From the NCBI GenBank assembly GCA_938085105.1, contig CALKGK010000045.1, positions 1 through 64,000 on the forward strand: a stretch of 64,000 bases of DNA. The letters run 5' to 3'. The translations under genes were made by a program, and so were the position numbers. How positions within the stretch are numbered: position 1 is the first letter of the stretch; each line of letters begins with the position of its first letter. Positions 15,850 to 24,490 of the stretch are shown in pieces. This stretch comes from an uncultured Flavobacteriales bacterium (lineage in GTDB: Bacteria; Bacteroidota; Bacteroidia; Flavobacteriales_D; Sanyastnellaceae). The notes below the pieces were generated by a model that ran no database searches, had not been told where the DNA came from, and saw only the letters and a list, made by a program, of their open reading frames with translations.

Positions 15850-18426
15850 TCACTTCCCAAGCAAATCCATCTCCTCTGCTTGATCAATCAATTGCTTAAT
15901 ATATGCTCTATGAGCTTTCGTCTGCGTATCTCCAGCCGAACTGTTCATCATTTTATCAATTCTTCTCAATTCATACCAGGCCATACTCTGTGCTGCATAA
16001 ATGTGCTTGCTCTTCGGCTTCACCATGGAAATGAGTCGATTAACGTACATTACTTGTAGGTTCTGACGTGTAATGCTCACACTGCTGTTCAAATCCGACT
16101 TAAAGATGCTGTTACTCAAATCTTGCATCATTTCATCTAATTCGTAAGTATTGCCATAATTCTGACTATTTACAATTCGTTGTGTCGTGTTAGGATGCAA
16201 TAAATGACTCAAGCAATTGCTCTGAATCCTCATGTAGCGTTCTTGTAACTTTGGATCATCTGTGTTCACAAAATGATTAAATCCTCGGCGCTGCGGGAGT
16301 AAGTAGTTGAATAGTTCTTCCGGAGCTTGAAGGGCGCTTGGAGAGAATACAAAACGATCCAATGCTTCCATGGCTTTCTTCTGATCCGCTTCGCTTACTG
16401 GTTCCAATGGCTGATTCTCAGTATCTCCTTTCATGGAACGATCGTATCGAACTCCACCTATTTGTCGGGTCATAATAGCGGCTTGTGTTGCCTTTTCACC
16501 GGTAAGGATGAGGAATGCTTGACGCAATTCATGATAATCTTCACCATCTGACGTGTAATTGTCCATCAACTTTGGCATCAAGGCATCTACAAATTCGCAG
16601 CGCTCAATCCCATAAGCAACGGGGTCGTTGGAAAGATCGTAAATGTTCACGTCAGGGTTCATTCCTTTCCCAGCACCACGCATGTCATCAGCATCATTAC
16701 CGAAGGCAAGGATGGGGTCAGATGAACGAGAGAGGATGCTTTCCAATCGTTTTTCTTCGGCTACGGGGTCGCTCAATGACTCCGAATAACCATATTCAAT
16801 CACCCATTTGTCATAAGGTCCTGGGGCGGTGTCGTAGTAAAGACTTTGTTCTTCAGGGTTTTGTTGGAAGTTGATGGCAGGATATTCCATGACGGAATTG
16901 CATAGACCATTTTTGGCAACGTACTCGGGATCTTTGATTTGCTCCATACTGAGCATGGTCGACCCGTGCATGTTGTGCATCATTCCTAAGGTGTGTCCTA
17001 CTTCGTGCAATGCCAATCGATACAGGGTTTGCTTTACGAAATCTTTCTCAGCGGCTTTATCCATGTTCATGGCACGCATGGCTGATCTTCCAAACAAAAG
17101 GTTGTGCTGCATTCCAACACCTATGTCACAACGGTGCATGTCGGCAATGATGTCCTCTTTGCTGAGTTCACTTTCACCTCCTTGCAATCCAACACTAGCA
17201 AATACTTGCTCTCTGAATAGTCTTCTAGAAATGCTGCTGAACTCCAACATGATGTCTGCGCCTAATATTTCGCCGGTTCTTGGGTTAACAAAACTTGGTC
17301 CGTACCCACCAAAAGGAGGCATGGGTGAAGAGGTCCATCGCAAAACGTTGTAACGAATGTCGCCTGCATCCCATTCCGCATCGTCAGGTTGTATCTTCAC
17401 AACAACTGCATTTTTAAATCCAGCTAACTCAAAGGCTTCGTTCCAGCGTTCAACGCCTTCTTTGATGATGGGCCTGAATTCCTCAGGTGTGGTGTTCTCA
17501 ATCCACCAAGTAATTGGTGTAACGGGCTCTGAAAGGGCTGCTCCAGGATTCTTTTTCACCAAATTCCATCGGTGAATCATGTCGCGGTAGGGGGTAGACT
17601 CAAAGCTGGTCATGTCGTCCACTTGCGTCATGAAAAAACCAATGCGCGGATCATCCCTTCTCGGCTTGTAGTCGTTTTGTGGCATGGCCAAGATGCTGTG
17701 TCTGTAGGTCACCGAGATGTTTCTCACGTCGGTCACAGCAGCACTTCCGCCACGTCGAGGCGAAGGATTATCGTAGACATATTGTACCGAGATTTCAGTA
17801 TTTTCAGGGTAGTTGTTAACGAGCTTTACTTTGGACTTCGACCCGTTCAATCCTCCCAATAAACTGGGAAAACGTGGGTTGCTCGGCGGTTTTACCATTT
17901 GAAATTTCTCGCTCAAAAAGAGGGCGTCACCACTGATGATGTACAAGCTGTCATTGTGAGCTTCAATTTTTTCAGATGCGAGAATAGGAGTGTTGATGTT
18001 CGCATTCTTTGCTTTGCTCAAAGCATTGTTCTCATCGTAATAATAAGAGGTGTTCTCTGCCAACACTTCAATGTTTTCGTAATGTTTGTGAAAACGGATG
18101 ATTTTCGATCCTCGATAAGACCCTCTGAAGAATCCGGCATCCAATACTCCGTCTTCTACTTGAGAAAAGTAGATGTACTCTTGCTCCAGTTGTTCTGCGC
18201 TCAAGGCGAGAAAACTTTTGCCTGTTAGGGTGTCTTGATATATTTTGAACAGACCATCATATACTTTACAATTCTTCGTCAGCTCTTTGATGTCTTTGTC
18301 CTTGTCCGGAGCAGCGGCTTCGTTCTTGCCTTTTCGCTTTTTCTTTTTCGATCTCTGTGCGTCTGCCGGAACGGCAATCAGGAGTGCAGCAAAGAGTACT
18401 GCACCAACGGTCATTAATTTTCTCAT
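15850..18426 (-). CDS. Zinc-dependent metalloprotease, DUF5117/DUF5118 type
   Basis: An 858-residue secreted or periplasmic protease. The start was set at MRKLMTVG, which begins a clear signal peptide (ending ADAQ); an upstream in-frame ATG adds 14 polar residues. A basic linker and the DUF5118-like N-terminal part precede the DUF5117 domain. The metzincin zinc motif HEVGHTLGMMH gives three His ligands and the catalytic Glu, and a NSVMEYP stretch downstream fits the Met-turn. The C-terminal third is helical. Size and domain order match the large zinc proteases common in Bacteroidota, with unknown substrates. It is monocistronic, ending at a strong terminator. Confidence 0.88.
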   Translation of the reverse strand: MRKLMTVGAVLFAALLIAVPADAQRSKKKKRKGKNEAAAPDKDKDIKELTKNCKVYDGLFKIYQDTLTGKSFLALSAEQLEQEYIYFSQVEDGVLDAGFFRGSYRGSKIIRFHKHYENIEVLAENTSYYYDENNALSKAKNANINTPILASEKIEAHNDSLYIISGDALFLSEKFQMVKPPSNPRFPSLLGGLNGSKSKVKLVNNYPENTEISVQYVYDNPSPRRGGSAAVTDVRNISVTYRHSILAMPQNDYKPRRDDPRIGFFMTQVDDMTSFESTPYRDMIHRWNLVKKNPGAALSEPVTPITWWIENTTPEEFRPIIKEGVERWNEAFELAGFKNAVVVKIQPDDAEWDAGDIRYNVLRWTSSPMPPFGGYGPSFVNPRTGEILGADIMLEFSSISRRLFREQVFASVGLQGGESELSKEDIIADMHRCDIGVGMQHNLLFGRSAMRAMNMDKAAEKDFVKQTLYRLALHEVGHTLGMMHNMHGSTMLSMEQIKDPEYVAKNGLCNSVMEYPAINFQQNPEEQSLYYDTAPGPYDKWVIEYGYSESLSDPVAEEKRLESILSRSSDPILAFGNDADDMRGAGKGMNPDVNIYDLSNDPVAYGIERCEFVDALMPKLMDNYTSDGEDYHELRQAFLILTGEKATQAAIMTRQIGGVRYDRSMKGDTENQPLEPVSEADQKKAMEALDRFVFSPSALQAPEELFNYLLPQRRGFNHFVNTDDPKLQERYMRIQSNCLSHLLHPNTTQRIVNSQNYGNTYELDEMMQDLSNSIFKSDLNSSVSITRQNLQVMYVNRLISMVKPKSKHIYAAQSMAWYELRRIDKMMNSSAGDTQTKAHRAYIKQLIDQAEEMDLLGK

Positions 18427-18737
18427 GGGCTTTTGATTGTGGTTGGGAAGGTAGTTGAATTTTATCAATTGACCTGAGAATTGGGGACTCTCAGGGCATG
18501 GGATTCCTTAAAAAAGTTTAAATCCTTGTTCATTTATTCTTGCATATTCTTTGAGCGCTTCGCTTGTTTCCTACTTCTCTCTGCTTGGTTTCTGAGGGAG
18601 CTTTCGTTCATTTATTGACCAAAGGCAAAGCTCTATATTCTTCTTGCGATGTAAACGAATTGTAAAGCTATGTTTAACGTCTCTCCATGCTTTCAACTTT
18701 GTGTTTCTTTGCACTTCAATAGCTAATAGCAGTAAAG
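18427..18737. other. Intergenic region between divergent metalloprotease and ppa genes
   Basis: No gene is supported in these 311 bp. An AT-rich stretch near 18455-18475 may belong to the protease promoter, and TTTCTTTG at 18704-18711 is a 7-of-8 match to the -7 box for ppa. At 18643 the sequence CTTGCGATGTAAAC matches the first 14 bases of the 22-bp repeat at 12 positions. Weak repeat-like words also occur about 60 and 102 bp before it (CTTGG at 18584, CTTGC at 18539), in the phase of the left array. This could be a decayed array or chance. Confidence 0.35.
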
Positions 18738-19349
18738 ATGAAGCTTCATAAGGCCCACCCGTGGCACGGGATTTCAAAAAAGAGTAAGGCTCACCAAGGT
18801 GCAATTCATGCGTTCATTGAGATTGTTCCTACAGATACGGTGAAGTACGAGGTGGACAAAGATTCAGGATACTTGACGATCGACCGTCCACAAAAATTTT
18901 CCAATATTATTCCGGCACTCTACGGTTTCGTTCCCCAAACGTACTGTGGGGAGGGAACTGCCAAGTTTTGCATGGAGCAAAGCGGACTCCAAAATATTGT
19001 CGGAGATGAAGATCCCTTGGATATCTGTGTGCTCACAGAAAGGGATGTGATGCACGGGGATTTGTTGGTGCACGCAATTCCAATCGGCGGTTTTCGAATG
19101 ATTGATGGGGGAGAGGCCGATGATAAAATCATTGCTGTTTTGGCCAACGACGAGGTCTACACATGGAAAGATATTACCGAAGTGCCGGAGGCGATCATCC
19201 AACGTTTGAAGCATTACTTTCTAACGTACAAGCAGAAGCCCGGACAAACAGGACAAGAATGCCAAATTACGGCGACCTATAATGCTGAAGAAGCAAAAAA
19301 GGTGGTCGAGTTGAGCCATAAAGACTATCTCGCCACCTTTTCAAAATGA
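18738..19349 (+). CDS. ppa: Inorganic pyrophosphatase (soluble family I)
   Basis: A 203-residue cytoplasmic enzyme that hydrolyses pyrophosphate to phosphate. The family I signature DEDPLD (about residues 93-98) provides the metal-binding aspartates, preceded by YGFVPQTYCG and followed by PIGGFRMIDGGEADDKIIAV, which carries further conserved acidic residues. Length and order match bacterial/eukaryote-like family I enzymes of Bacteroidota. It is divergent from the metalloprotease and converges with the desaturase gene (14 bp between stops). Confidence 0.93.
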   Translation: MKLHKAHPWHGISKKSKAHQGAIHAFIEIVPTDTVKYEVDKDSGYLTIDRPQKFSNIIPALYGFVPQTYCGEGTAKFCMEQSGLQNIVGDEDPLDICVLTERDVMHGDLLVHAIPIGGFRMIDGGEADDKIIAVLANDEVYTWKDITEVPEAIIQRLKHYFLTYKQKPGQTGQECQITATYNAEEAKKVVELSHKDYLATFSK

Positions 19350-19363
19350 GTTAGTTGTGATGA

Positions 19364-20470
19364 TTATGCGATCACATCTTGTTGACCGAGCATCTTCAAC
19401 ATGCGCCCGTGGTAAATGAGGGCTTCTCTGAAGGTTTTTTTACTGTGGTAAGGAATACCATATTCTTTCGCAGTTGCTTCTACAATAGGAGCAATTTTAG
19501 AGTAGTGTACGTGACAAATGTTTGGGAACAAGTGGTGCTCTACTTGAAAATTCAATCCACCCACTAACCAAGAGAAGATCCGCTTTTTCGGGGCAAAGTT
19601 CTGGGTGGTCATGAGCTGGTGAATGGCCCAGTTGTTATCAATTGTTCCGTTTTGATCAGGCAAAGGATACGTTGATTCCGGCATCACGTGTGCCGGTTGA
19701 AAGATCATGGCAAGGATCAATCCCGCAATGAGGTTCATCACAATCACTCCCAAAGCTACTACCCACCAAGATACAGGCAAAATCACCATCGGGAGAATAA
19801 CTACCGCTCCCCAATAAATCACTTTCGAAATGGTCAATTCAATCATAACTCTTCGAAAGCTTTTCTGAGCTGCTGGTTCAGCAAGTCCCATGGTGTGGTA
19901 ACGCTTCAATTGCTTGAAATCTTTTACGAGCAACCAAGAGATGGTCATCAAACTGTACAAAGCCCAAGCGTAAATGTGCTGGTACTTGTGGTGCTTTAAT
20001 CTCGGTTGGTGAGGCGAAAAACGCATTACTGCTCCTGGATTGATGTCTTCATCCAAACCATCAACGTTGGTATAGCTGTGGTGAAGCATGTTGTGCTGAA
20101 TTTTCCAATTCAATGCATTTCCACCTACGTAGTTCAGAAGCAAACCCATGTATTTGTTCACTTTTTGATTCTTTGAGTATGCACCGTGGTTGGCGTCGTG
20201 CATGATGCACAGGCCAATTCCGCTCATCCCGAAGCCCATCAAGACGTACATCAAAATGACCATCCATGGACTCTCAATAACTCCTGATAACATGAGCACA
20301 AAAGGCACAGTGAATAGGGCGACCATGTAAATGGACTTGATCACCATGTTCGCATCTGCTTCTTTAGACTTGTTGTTATCTTTGAAATATGCCTTCACTC
20401 GGCTGCGAAGGGCTTTTAAGAATTCTTTTTCGACGGTGTTGTCGAATTTTGCCGCTTGAAAATTACTCAT
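19364..20470 (-). CDS. Membrane fatty acid desaturase
   Basis: A 368-residue integral-membrane di-iron desaturase that introduces double bonds into acyl chains. The three histidine boxes are present: HDANHG, HNMLHH and QVEHHLFP (in NFQVEHHLFPNICH). Hydrophobic pairs lie between them. The QVEHH form of the third box is typical of front-end / linoleoyl-CoA-type desaturases. The start at MSNFQAAK was preferred because the 12-residue upstream extension is polar and lies in the likely leader. A promoter is recognisable upstream. A cold- or membrane-fluidity role is expected from the family. Confidence 0.88.
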   Translation of the reverse strand: MSNFQAAKFDNTVEKEFLKALRSRVKAYFKDNNKSKEADANMVIKSIYMVALFTVPFVLMLSGVIESPWMVILMYVLMGFGMSGIGLCIMHDANHGAYSKNQKVNKYMGLLLNYVGGNALNWKIQHNMLHHSYTNVDGLDEDINPGAVMRFSPHQPRLKHHKYQHIYAWALYSLMTISWLLVKDFKQLKRYHTMGLAEPAAQKSFRRVMIELTISKVIYWGAVVILPMVILPVSWWVVALGVIVMNLIAGLILAMIFQPAHVMPESTYPLPDQNGTIDNNWAIHQLMTTQNFAPKKRIFSWLVGGLNFQVEHHLFPNICHVHYSKIAPIVEATAKEYGIPYHSKKTFREALIYHGRMLKMLGQQDVIA

Positions 20471-20526
20471 ATGTTTTTTTAAGATCGTGTGTCTTTTTTG
20501 CATCAACCGCTGTTCAGGTCGATAGA

Positions 20527-20556
20527 CAAATATCGGGGAATATCGTGCTACTTCAA
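20527..20556 (-). promoter_or_regulatory. Candidate promoter of the desaturase gene
   Basis: The minus strand has TTG (20554-20556), 19 bp, then GATATTTG (20527-20534), 7 of 8 against TAnnTTTG. The predicted leader is about 50 bases. Confidence 0.4.
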
Positions 20557-20685
20557 AACAAATCAGGACTTCATTTAGTCCATGAGCGATGAACGGGAAT
20601 GAGCCGTAGCCATTGCGGTATGAGTGTTTTTCCTCAGGTTGATGTTAGCAAAAAAAACACAATTTTTGGCCCAACCCTATGATTA

Positions 20686-20841
20686 TCAGCGCTGAAAAAC
20701 CACCTTGTAAAAGAGAAAACCGATCACAATGAGCCCGCCGACAAGAACCAAAGCACTGTCCGTCAGAAAATAAGTCAAGGCGAGCAAGGGGAACGAAATA
20801 ATCCCAATGATGTGTGCGTATCCCTGTTTTTTCTTTCCCAA
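20686..20841 (-). CDS. Small two-helix membrane protein, TTG start, coupled to ybaB
   Basis: A 51-residue protein not obvious from ATG starts. It begins TTG directly after the ybaB stop (TAATTG), reads MGKKKQGYAHIIG and then two hydrophobic segments (about 11-26 and 30-47) separated by the turn LTDS, ending FQR before TGA. The basic N-terminus and hydrophobic helices give a sensible topology with both ends inside. The junction suggests translation by re-initiation after YbaB. No family is recognised. Support is the uninterrupted frame, composition and position; no homology is claimed. Confidence 0.55.
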   Translation of the reverse strand: MGKKKQGYAHIIGIISFPLLALTYFLTDSALVLVGGLIVIGFLFYKVVFQR

Positions 20842-21129
20842 TTAAAGTCCTGGAATGAGCCCTTTTGCACTCGAGGCCATTTCAGCTTCGTTCACTTTAT
20901 CGGCTTTTTCTAAGGTTTTGTTGAAGGCAGTGAGCAAGAGGTCCTGCAGGTCTTCCTTGTCCTCCATCATTGATTCTGGGATCTGAAGGTCAATCAACTT
21001 TCGATTTCCATTCATCCTTACTTTGATTCCTTCCACTTCGCTTTCTACGCTGATATTATCGAGCTTTGCTTTGCTCTCAGCTACACTTTGCTGCATTTTC
21101 TGCAACTTCTCCATCATGTCTCCAAACAT
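20842..21129 (-). CDS. YbaB/EbfC family nucleoid-associated protein
   Basis: A 95-residue DNA-binding protein of the YbaB/EbfC family, which forms dimers that bind and condense DNA. It starts MFGDMMEKLQKMQQ, contains the amphipathic helix then the VRMNGNRKLIDLQIPES strand region and a C-terminal helix. The start at 21129 is the family start; an upstream in-frame extension of 17 residues lies within the promoter. A -7 box lies 14 bp upstream. The divergent GT87-like gene begins 51 bp away, so the two probably share the control region. Confidence 0.85.
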   Translation of the reverse strand: MFGDMMEKLQKMQQSVAESKAKLDNISVESEVEGIKVRMNGNRKLIDLQIPESMMEDKEDLQDLLLTAFNKTLEKADKVNEAEMASSAKGLIPGL

Positions 21130-21143
21130 CTTTTCTTTTTTTA

Positions 21144-21151
21144 CAAAGGTA
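21144..21151 (-). promoter_or_regulatory. -7 box (TACCTTTG) upstream of ybaB
   Basis: A full match to TAnnTTTG on the minus strand ending 14 bp before the chosen ATG. It falls inside the longer reading frame that starts at 21180, which argues for the shorter start at 21129. Confidence 0.45.
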
Positions 21152-21179
21152 AAATTAACGTGATTTGCACCTGATAGCA

Positions 21180-22382
21180 ATGAAGAAAAATTCTAAAAAT
21201 ATCCAGACCTTCTATTGGATTGGGGCGTTGCTCTTGCTGCTCTACATGGCACTGAACATTATCAATGGTCGGTTCCAGATGTACGATTTGTGGGTGTACT
21301 ACGATGCTTTGGAACATATGAAGTCAGGGGAGACTCCCTACGGTGAGGCCTTTGGTTTGTCAAGCGGTTTCTACAAATATTCGCCCATTGCGGCATACTT
21401 GTTCTATCCTTTTTCGCTTGTAGGCTGGACGTTCACAAGGGTGGTGTACTTCTTGGCAATTGGGGCGAGCATGCTGTTTTTTCTACCCCTAATCCTGCGC
21501 CACACTCAAGCTTTTCTGAGCGGTATAAATCATCGATTGCTCTATCCTTTGCTGGCCCTGCTTTTGCTTTTGGGCGGACACTTTGCCAGAGAACTCCTGC
21601 TCGGAAATGTGAACTGGTTGCTTTTCATCGGTCTGCTCGTGGTTCATCGTTTTCGAAATGATAAGCCAATGATTTCAGGACTTGTAATGGGACTCCTCCT
21701 CGCATTCAAACCTCATTTTGTTTTTCTCCTCCCTTGGCTGGTGCTTCGAAAGGAGTGGACAATTCTTTTGCATACGGGCTTGTCCTTTGTTGCGCTGTTG
21801 TTTCTGCCGGCGCTCTTTTTAGGCTGGGACGAAAACCTGCATTTACTTTCAGAATGGGTGAGTACCATGCAAATGCACAATACGGCTTTGCACGAGAGTC
21901 CAAACACGATTTATTACTACATCGATCATTTAACCCTAGATGCTTTTGAAGGGGAGATGATTGTGTTTGGAAGTCTTTTTGTCACGGCAATGGCCATTTT
22001 TTTCTGGTTGATGTTTCACTATCGCCAAGAAAAGAGTTCGCCTGAAAAGAAGGAAACGTTCATGAGCTTGGAATTTTTCGGAATTGCAGCCCTCATTCCC
22101 AACCTCGTGCACACGGATACGGAGCATTTCTTATGGTCGACAGGAATTTTAGCACTCACAACCCTTCTGGCGTTTCAAGAGGGCAAAAAGGTGTTGCTGA
22201 TCGTGATGGCTTTGGCGCTCGTTCCCTTCGCATTAAATACTCCCGATCTTTGGGGCAGGGATGGGGTCGATTTTCTGAACCGAACGGGGAGCTTGGGCTT
22301 GGCCAACTTAGCACTGGTGATCTCCAGTATTTTGGTGATGGAGCGCTTTGTTGCTTCAAGGCTCAGGACCGTGACTTCTTGA
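21180..22382 (+). CDS. GT87/DUF2029-like multi-pass membrane glycosyltransferase
   Basis: A 400-residue integral-membrane protein with about ten hydrophobic segments. It has the N-terminal loop after the first helix (YDLWVYYDALEHMKSGETPY) with an acidic pair, then YSPIAAYLFYPFS, a pattern typical of GT87/DUF2029 (GT-C fold) polyprenyl-phosphate-sugar transferases. The start at MKKNSKN was preferred to an upstream alternative (21165). The donor and acceptor are unknown. Its 3' end overlaps the convergent DjlA-like gene by 20 bp. Confidence 0.7.
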   Translation: MKKNSKNIQTFYWIGALLLLLYMALNIINGRFQMYDLWVYYDALEHMKSGETPYGEAFGLSSGFYKYSPIAAYLFYPFSLVGWTFTRVVYFLAIGASMLFFLPLILRHTQAFLSGINHRLLYPLLALLLLLGGHFARELLLGNVNWLLFIGLLVVHRFRNDKPMISGLVMGLLLAFKPHFVFLLPWLVLRKEWTILLHTGLSFVALLFLPALFLGWDENLHLLSEWVSTMQMHNTALHESPNTIYYYIDHLTLDAFEGEMIVFGSLFVTAMAIFFWLMFHYRQEKSSPEKKETFMSLEFFGIAALIPNLVHTDTEHFLWSTGILALTTLLAFQEGKKVLLIVMALALVPFALNTPDLWGRDGVDFLNRTGSLGLANLALVISSILVMERFVASRLRTVTS

Positions 22383-23118
22383 TTTTCTCATAAGCGTCCT
22401 GAACGGCGACAAATTTCTTTTCAGCCGCGGCTTTGTGCTCTTCGCCAAGGTGGCTCACTTTGTCAGGATGGTATTTCACTGCCATTTTGCGATAGGCTTT
22501 TTTCAGCTCATCATCACTGGCACTTTTCGGAATTTCCAAAACGGCATAGGCCGATTCAAGATTGTTGGATTCAAGGTGAAGCAGACTTTCTACGTCGATG
22601 CTTCGAACTCCCAAATGCTGAGCTATTTGAAAGAGCATGTTTCGTTCGCTGCTGTCGATGTCGCCATCGGCTTTTGCAATGCCTGCCAAGTACTGAACCA
22701 ATAACAATCGTCCGCTGTGATCCATGAAATAGCGGATCTGATCGCAAACAGGGCGTACATCGATGTCTTGCTCAAGCACTTTCTTGAGGGTCTGAAGGTA
22801 TTCCTTACTTTGCTCTTCCTGAAACTGCTTCCCGAAAAAGGACTTTACATAGGCCAGTTCACTCTTCAATACTTTCCCATCGGCTTTCATCATGGCTGCG
22901 GTGAGCACGATTAATGATGCTGCAAAATCCCCGCTTCCGGTGTTGGGACGCTGTGTGCGCTGGTAACGCTGACGATAATCGCTCCGAGGGGTATCCACAC
23001 TCATATCGCCCTTGAAGACTTCTTCAAAAACATGACCCAAAGCCATGCCTATGATTCCGCCTACTGGACCCATAAATGCCCATCCCGCAATTCCTCCTAA
23101 AATTTTACCAAAAGCCAT
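22363..23118 (-). CDS. DjlA-like protein: TerB domain plus C-terminal J domain
   Basis: A 251-residue co-chaperone-like protein. The N-terminus (GKILGGIAGWAFMGPVGGIIG) is a glycine-rich membrane-spanning or dipping segment as in DjlA. Residues about 60-165 form a TerB-like helical domain (ADGKVLKSELAYV and KADGDIDSSE). Residues about 185-251 are a J domain with the HPD motif (KYHPDKVSH), so it can stimulate DnaK ATPase. An ATG six bases upstream is also possible. It lies 65 bp downstream of the TPM gene and may be the tail of the htpG operon. Confidence 0.85.
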   Translation of the reverse strand: MAFGKILGGIAGWAFMGPVGGIIGMALGHVFEEVFKGDMSVDTPRSDYRQRYQRTQRPNTGSGDFAASLIVLTAAMMKADGKVLKSELAYVKSFFGKQFQEEQSKEYLQTLKKVLEQDIDVRPVCDQIRYFMDHSGRLLLVQYLAGIAKADGDIDSSERNMLFQIAQHLGVRSIDVESLLHLESNNLESAYAVLEIPKSASDDELKKAYRKMAVKYHPDKVSHLGEEHKAAAEKKFVAVQDAYEKIKKSRS

Positions 23119-23183
23119 TTTCACTTGTATTAATGTTCACTCTTCGTCCTTCTTTGCTCGGTGTTCTTCCTATTATTCCAATC

Positions 23184-24038
23184 TTACCAACTTCCGCCAG
23201 CGCCGCCACCGCCAAAGCCACCGCCACCAAATCCTCCGAAGCCACCTCCGCCGCCAAAGCCGCCACCGCCACCGAAGCCGCCTCCAAAAGGACCACGACC
23301 ATTGTTAAAGTCGTCATACCGTCCGGTGTGTTGTCCACTTTGGTTCAATAAGAGCAGCACTGCGGCCCAATAGCCCATTTCATTGATCTGTGAATAACGA
23401 TGCGCACGGTAAGCAAACCTGCCAAATCCACTCACGAACATGAACCCAAAGACGAACAGTACTCCCCACGGAAAGGTTTTTTTCCTTTTGGTGTTTTTGC
23501 TCTTTTTGCTTTGAGCTGTTCCTGTGGGATAACGGTACTCTCCTAAGGCCAAATCCATGAGTCGGGTAGTGGCTGCTTCAATTCCTTTGGGATAGTTGTT
23601 TTCACGAAACGCGGGCAAAAGTTGCTCTTCCACAATGCGCTTGGCATAGATGTCAGGTATCGCTCCCTCCAGTCCATCACCAACGGCGATGAAGGTTTTC
23701 CGAACGTCGGTTCCAACCACCAACACCATTCCGTTGTCCAAACTATCGGTTCCAACGCCCATGTTTTCTCCAGCCAACGTGGCGTAATGCCAAGGTTCAT
23801 CCCCACAGAAATTCGGATGGGTAATCACTACAAGAGCATTTGAGGAGGTCACGGCGAAGTTGGATAACTTCAGGTTGAGTGCTTTTTCCTGAGTTTCACT
23901 CAATACGTCTGCAATGTCGTAAACAAAGGTGCCTTGCACCGGGTCTGGGATGCACAACTTTTTGTTTTCGCTCATCTGACATGCGTTCAGGAAAAGCAAT
24001 ACGGCTGCGGAAAAGAAGAGGAGTAGGGGCTTATTCAT
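23184..24038 (-). CDS. TPM domain lipoprotein with glycine-rich tail (YgcG-like)
   Basis: A 284-residue protein with lipobox LNAC (cysteine at residue 20). The TPM (Psb32-like phosphatase/assembly) domain spans about 35-170 and begins VYDIADVLSETQEKALN. A membrane segment WGVLFVFGFMFVSGFG lies at about 193-208. The last about 35 residues are almost only Gly and Phe and end AGGSW. This architecture matches YgcG-type proteins that accompany LemA. It shares one base with the upstream TPM gene, so translation is coupled. The role is probably envelope protein quality control, inferred from family and operon. Confidence 0.85.
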   Translation of the reverse strand: MNKPLLLFFSAAVLLFLNACQMSENKKLCIPDPVQGTFVYDIADVLSETQEKALNLKLSNFAVTSSNALVVITHPNFCGDEPWHYATLAGENMGVGTDSLDNGMVLVVGTDVRKTFIAVGDGLEGAIPDIYAKRIVEEQLLPAFRENNYPKGIEAATTRLMDLALGEYRYPTGTAQSKKSKNTKRKKTFPWGVLFVFGFMFVSGFGRFAYRAHRYSQINEMGYWAAVLLLLNQSGQHTGRYDDFNNGRGPFGGGFGGGGGFGGGGGFGGFGGGGFGGGGAGGSW

Positions 24039-24490
24039 TACCTTTTTCCAAATGAGATGTTGTTTGGCAATTCATTTTCATCGTCGGATTGATAGGGGAA
24101 GTGAACTTTGAGCTGTTCACCGGCGCTCAAAACGGCTTGCACGATGGCGTCAACGTATCGTCCTGCAGCACAGGCCTGAATCATTTCGCTCTTGATCCGA
24201 TTCCAAAAATCCTCTGGTACTTTGGCATTAATTCCCGCATCACCCAAGATGGCGAGCTTTTTGTCTTGCAAGGCGAGATAAATGAGCACTCCATTGCGGG
24301 CTTCGGTTTGGTGCATTTCCAATTCCTCAAAAAGAAAAGCTGCTCGATCAAGAACAGCTTCTTTACAACGGTTATCGATGTGGACTCTTATTTCTCCCGA
24401 TGTTTGGAGCTCGGCTTGAGCAATGGCCTGTTCAACAAGCAATTCCTCAGCCGATCCAAACACATCATACATGTCTAAGCCTTTGGCCAT
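24038..24490 (-). CDS. TPM domain protein, short cytoplasmic form
   Basis: A 150-residue TPM domain protein without signal peptide. It contains AELQTSGEIRVHID near the start and IYLALQDKKLAILGDAGIN in the middle, as in the second TPM protein of lemA operons. It overlaps LemA and the next TPM gene by one base each, so the three are translated as a unit. The biochemical function in bacteria is unproven. Confidence 0.85.
   Translation of the reverse strand: MAKGLDMYDVFGSAEELLVEQAIAQAELQTSGEIRVHIDNRCKEAVLDRAAFLFEELEMHQTEARNGVLIYLALQDKKLAILGDAGINAKVPEDFWNRIKSEMIQACAAGRYVDAIVQAVLSAGEQLKVHFPYQSDDENELPNNISFGKR

Noticed and set aside
15618-15899. Plus-strand open frame of 93 codons carrying LRRKPFN repeats
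   Set aside because: The repeated peptide is only the translation of the 22-bp repeat; the frame spans a terminator and overlaps the metalloprotease end, and the first repeat is out of the frame by a stop.
18571-18804. Minus-strand open frame of 77 codons upstream of ppa
   Set aside because: It overlaps the ppa start on the other strand, has no recognisable composition and crosses the likely promoter.
23161-23373. Proline-rich plus-strand frame
   Set aside because: It is the reverse of the glycine-rich tail of the TPM lipoprotein.
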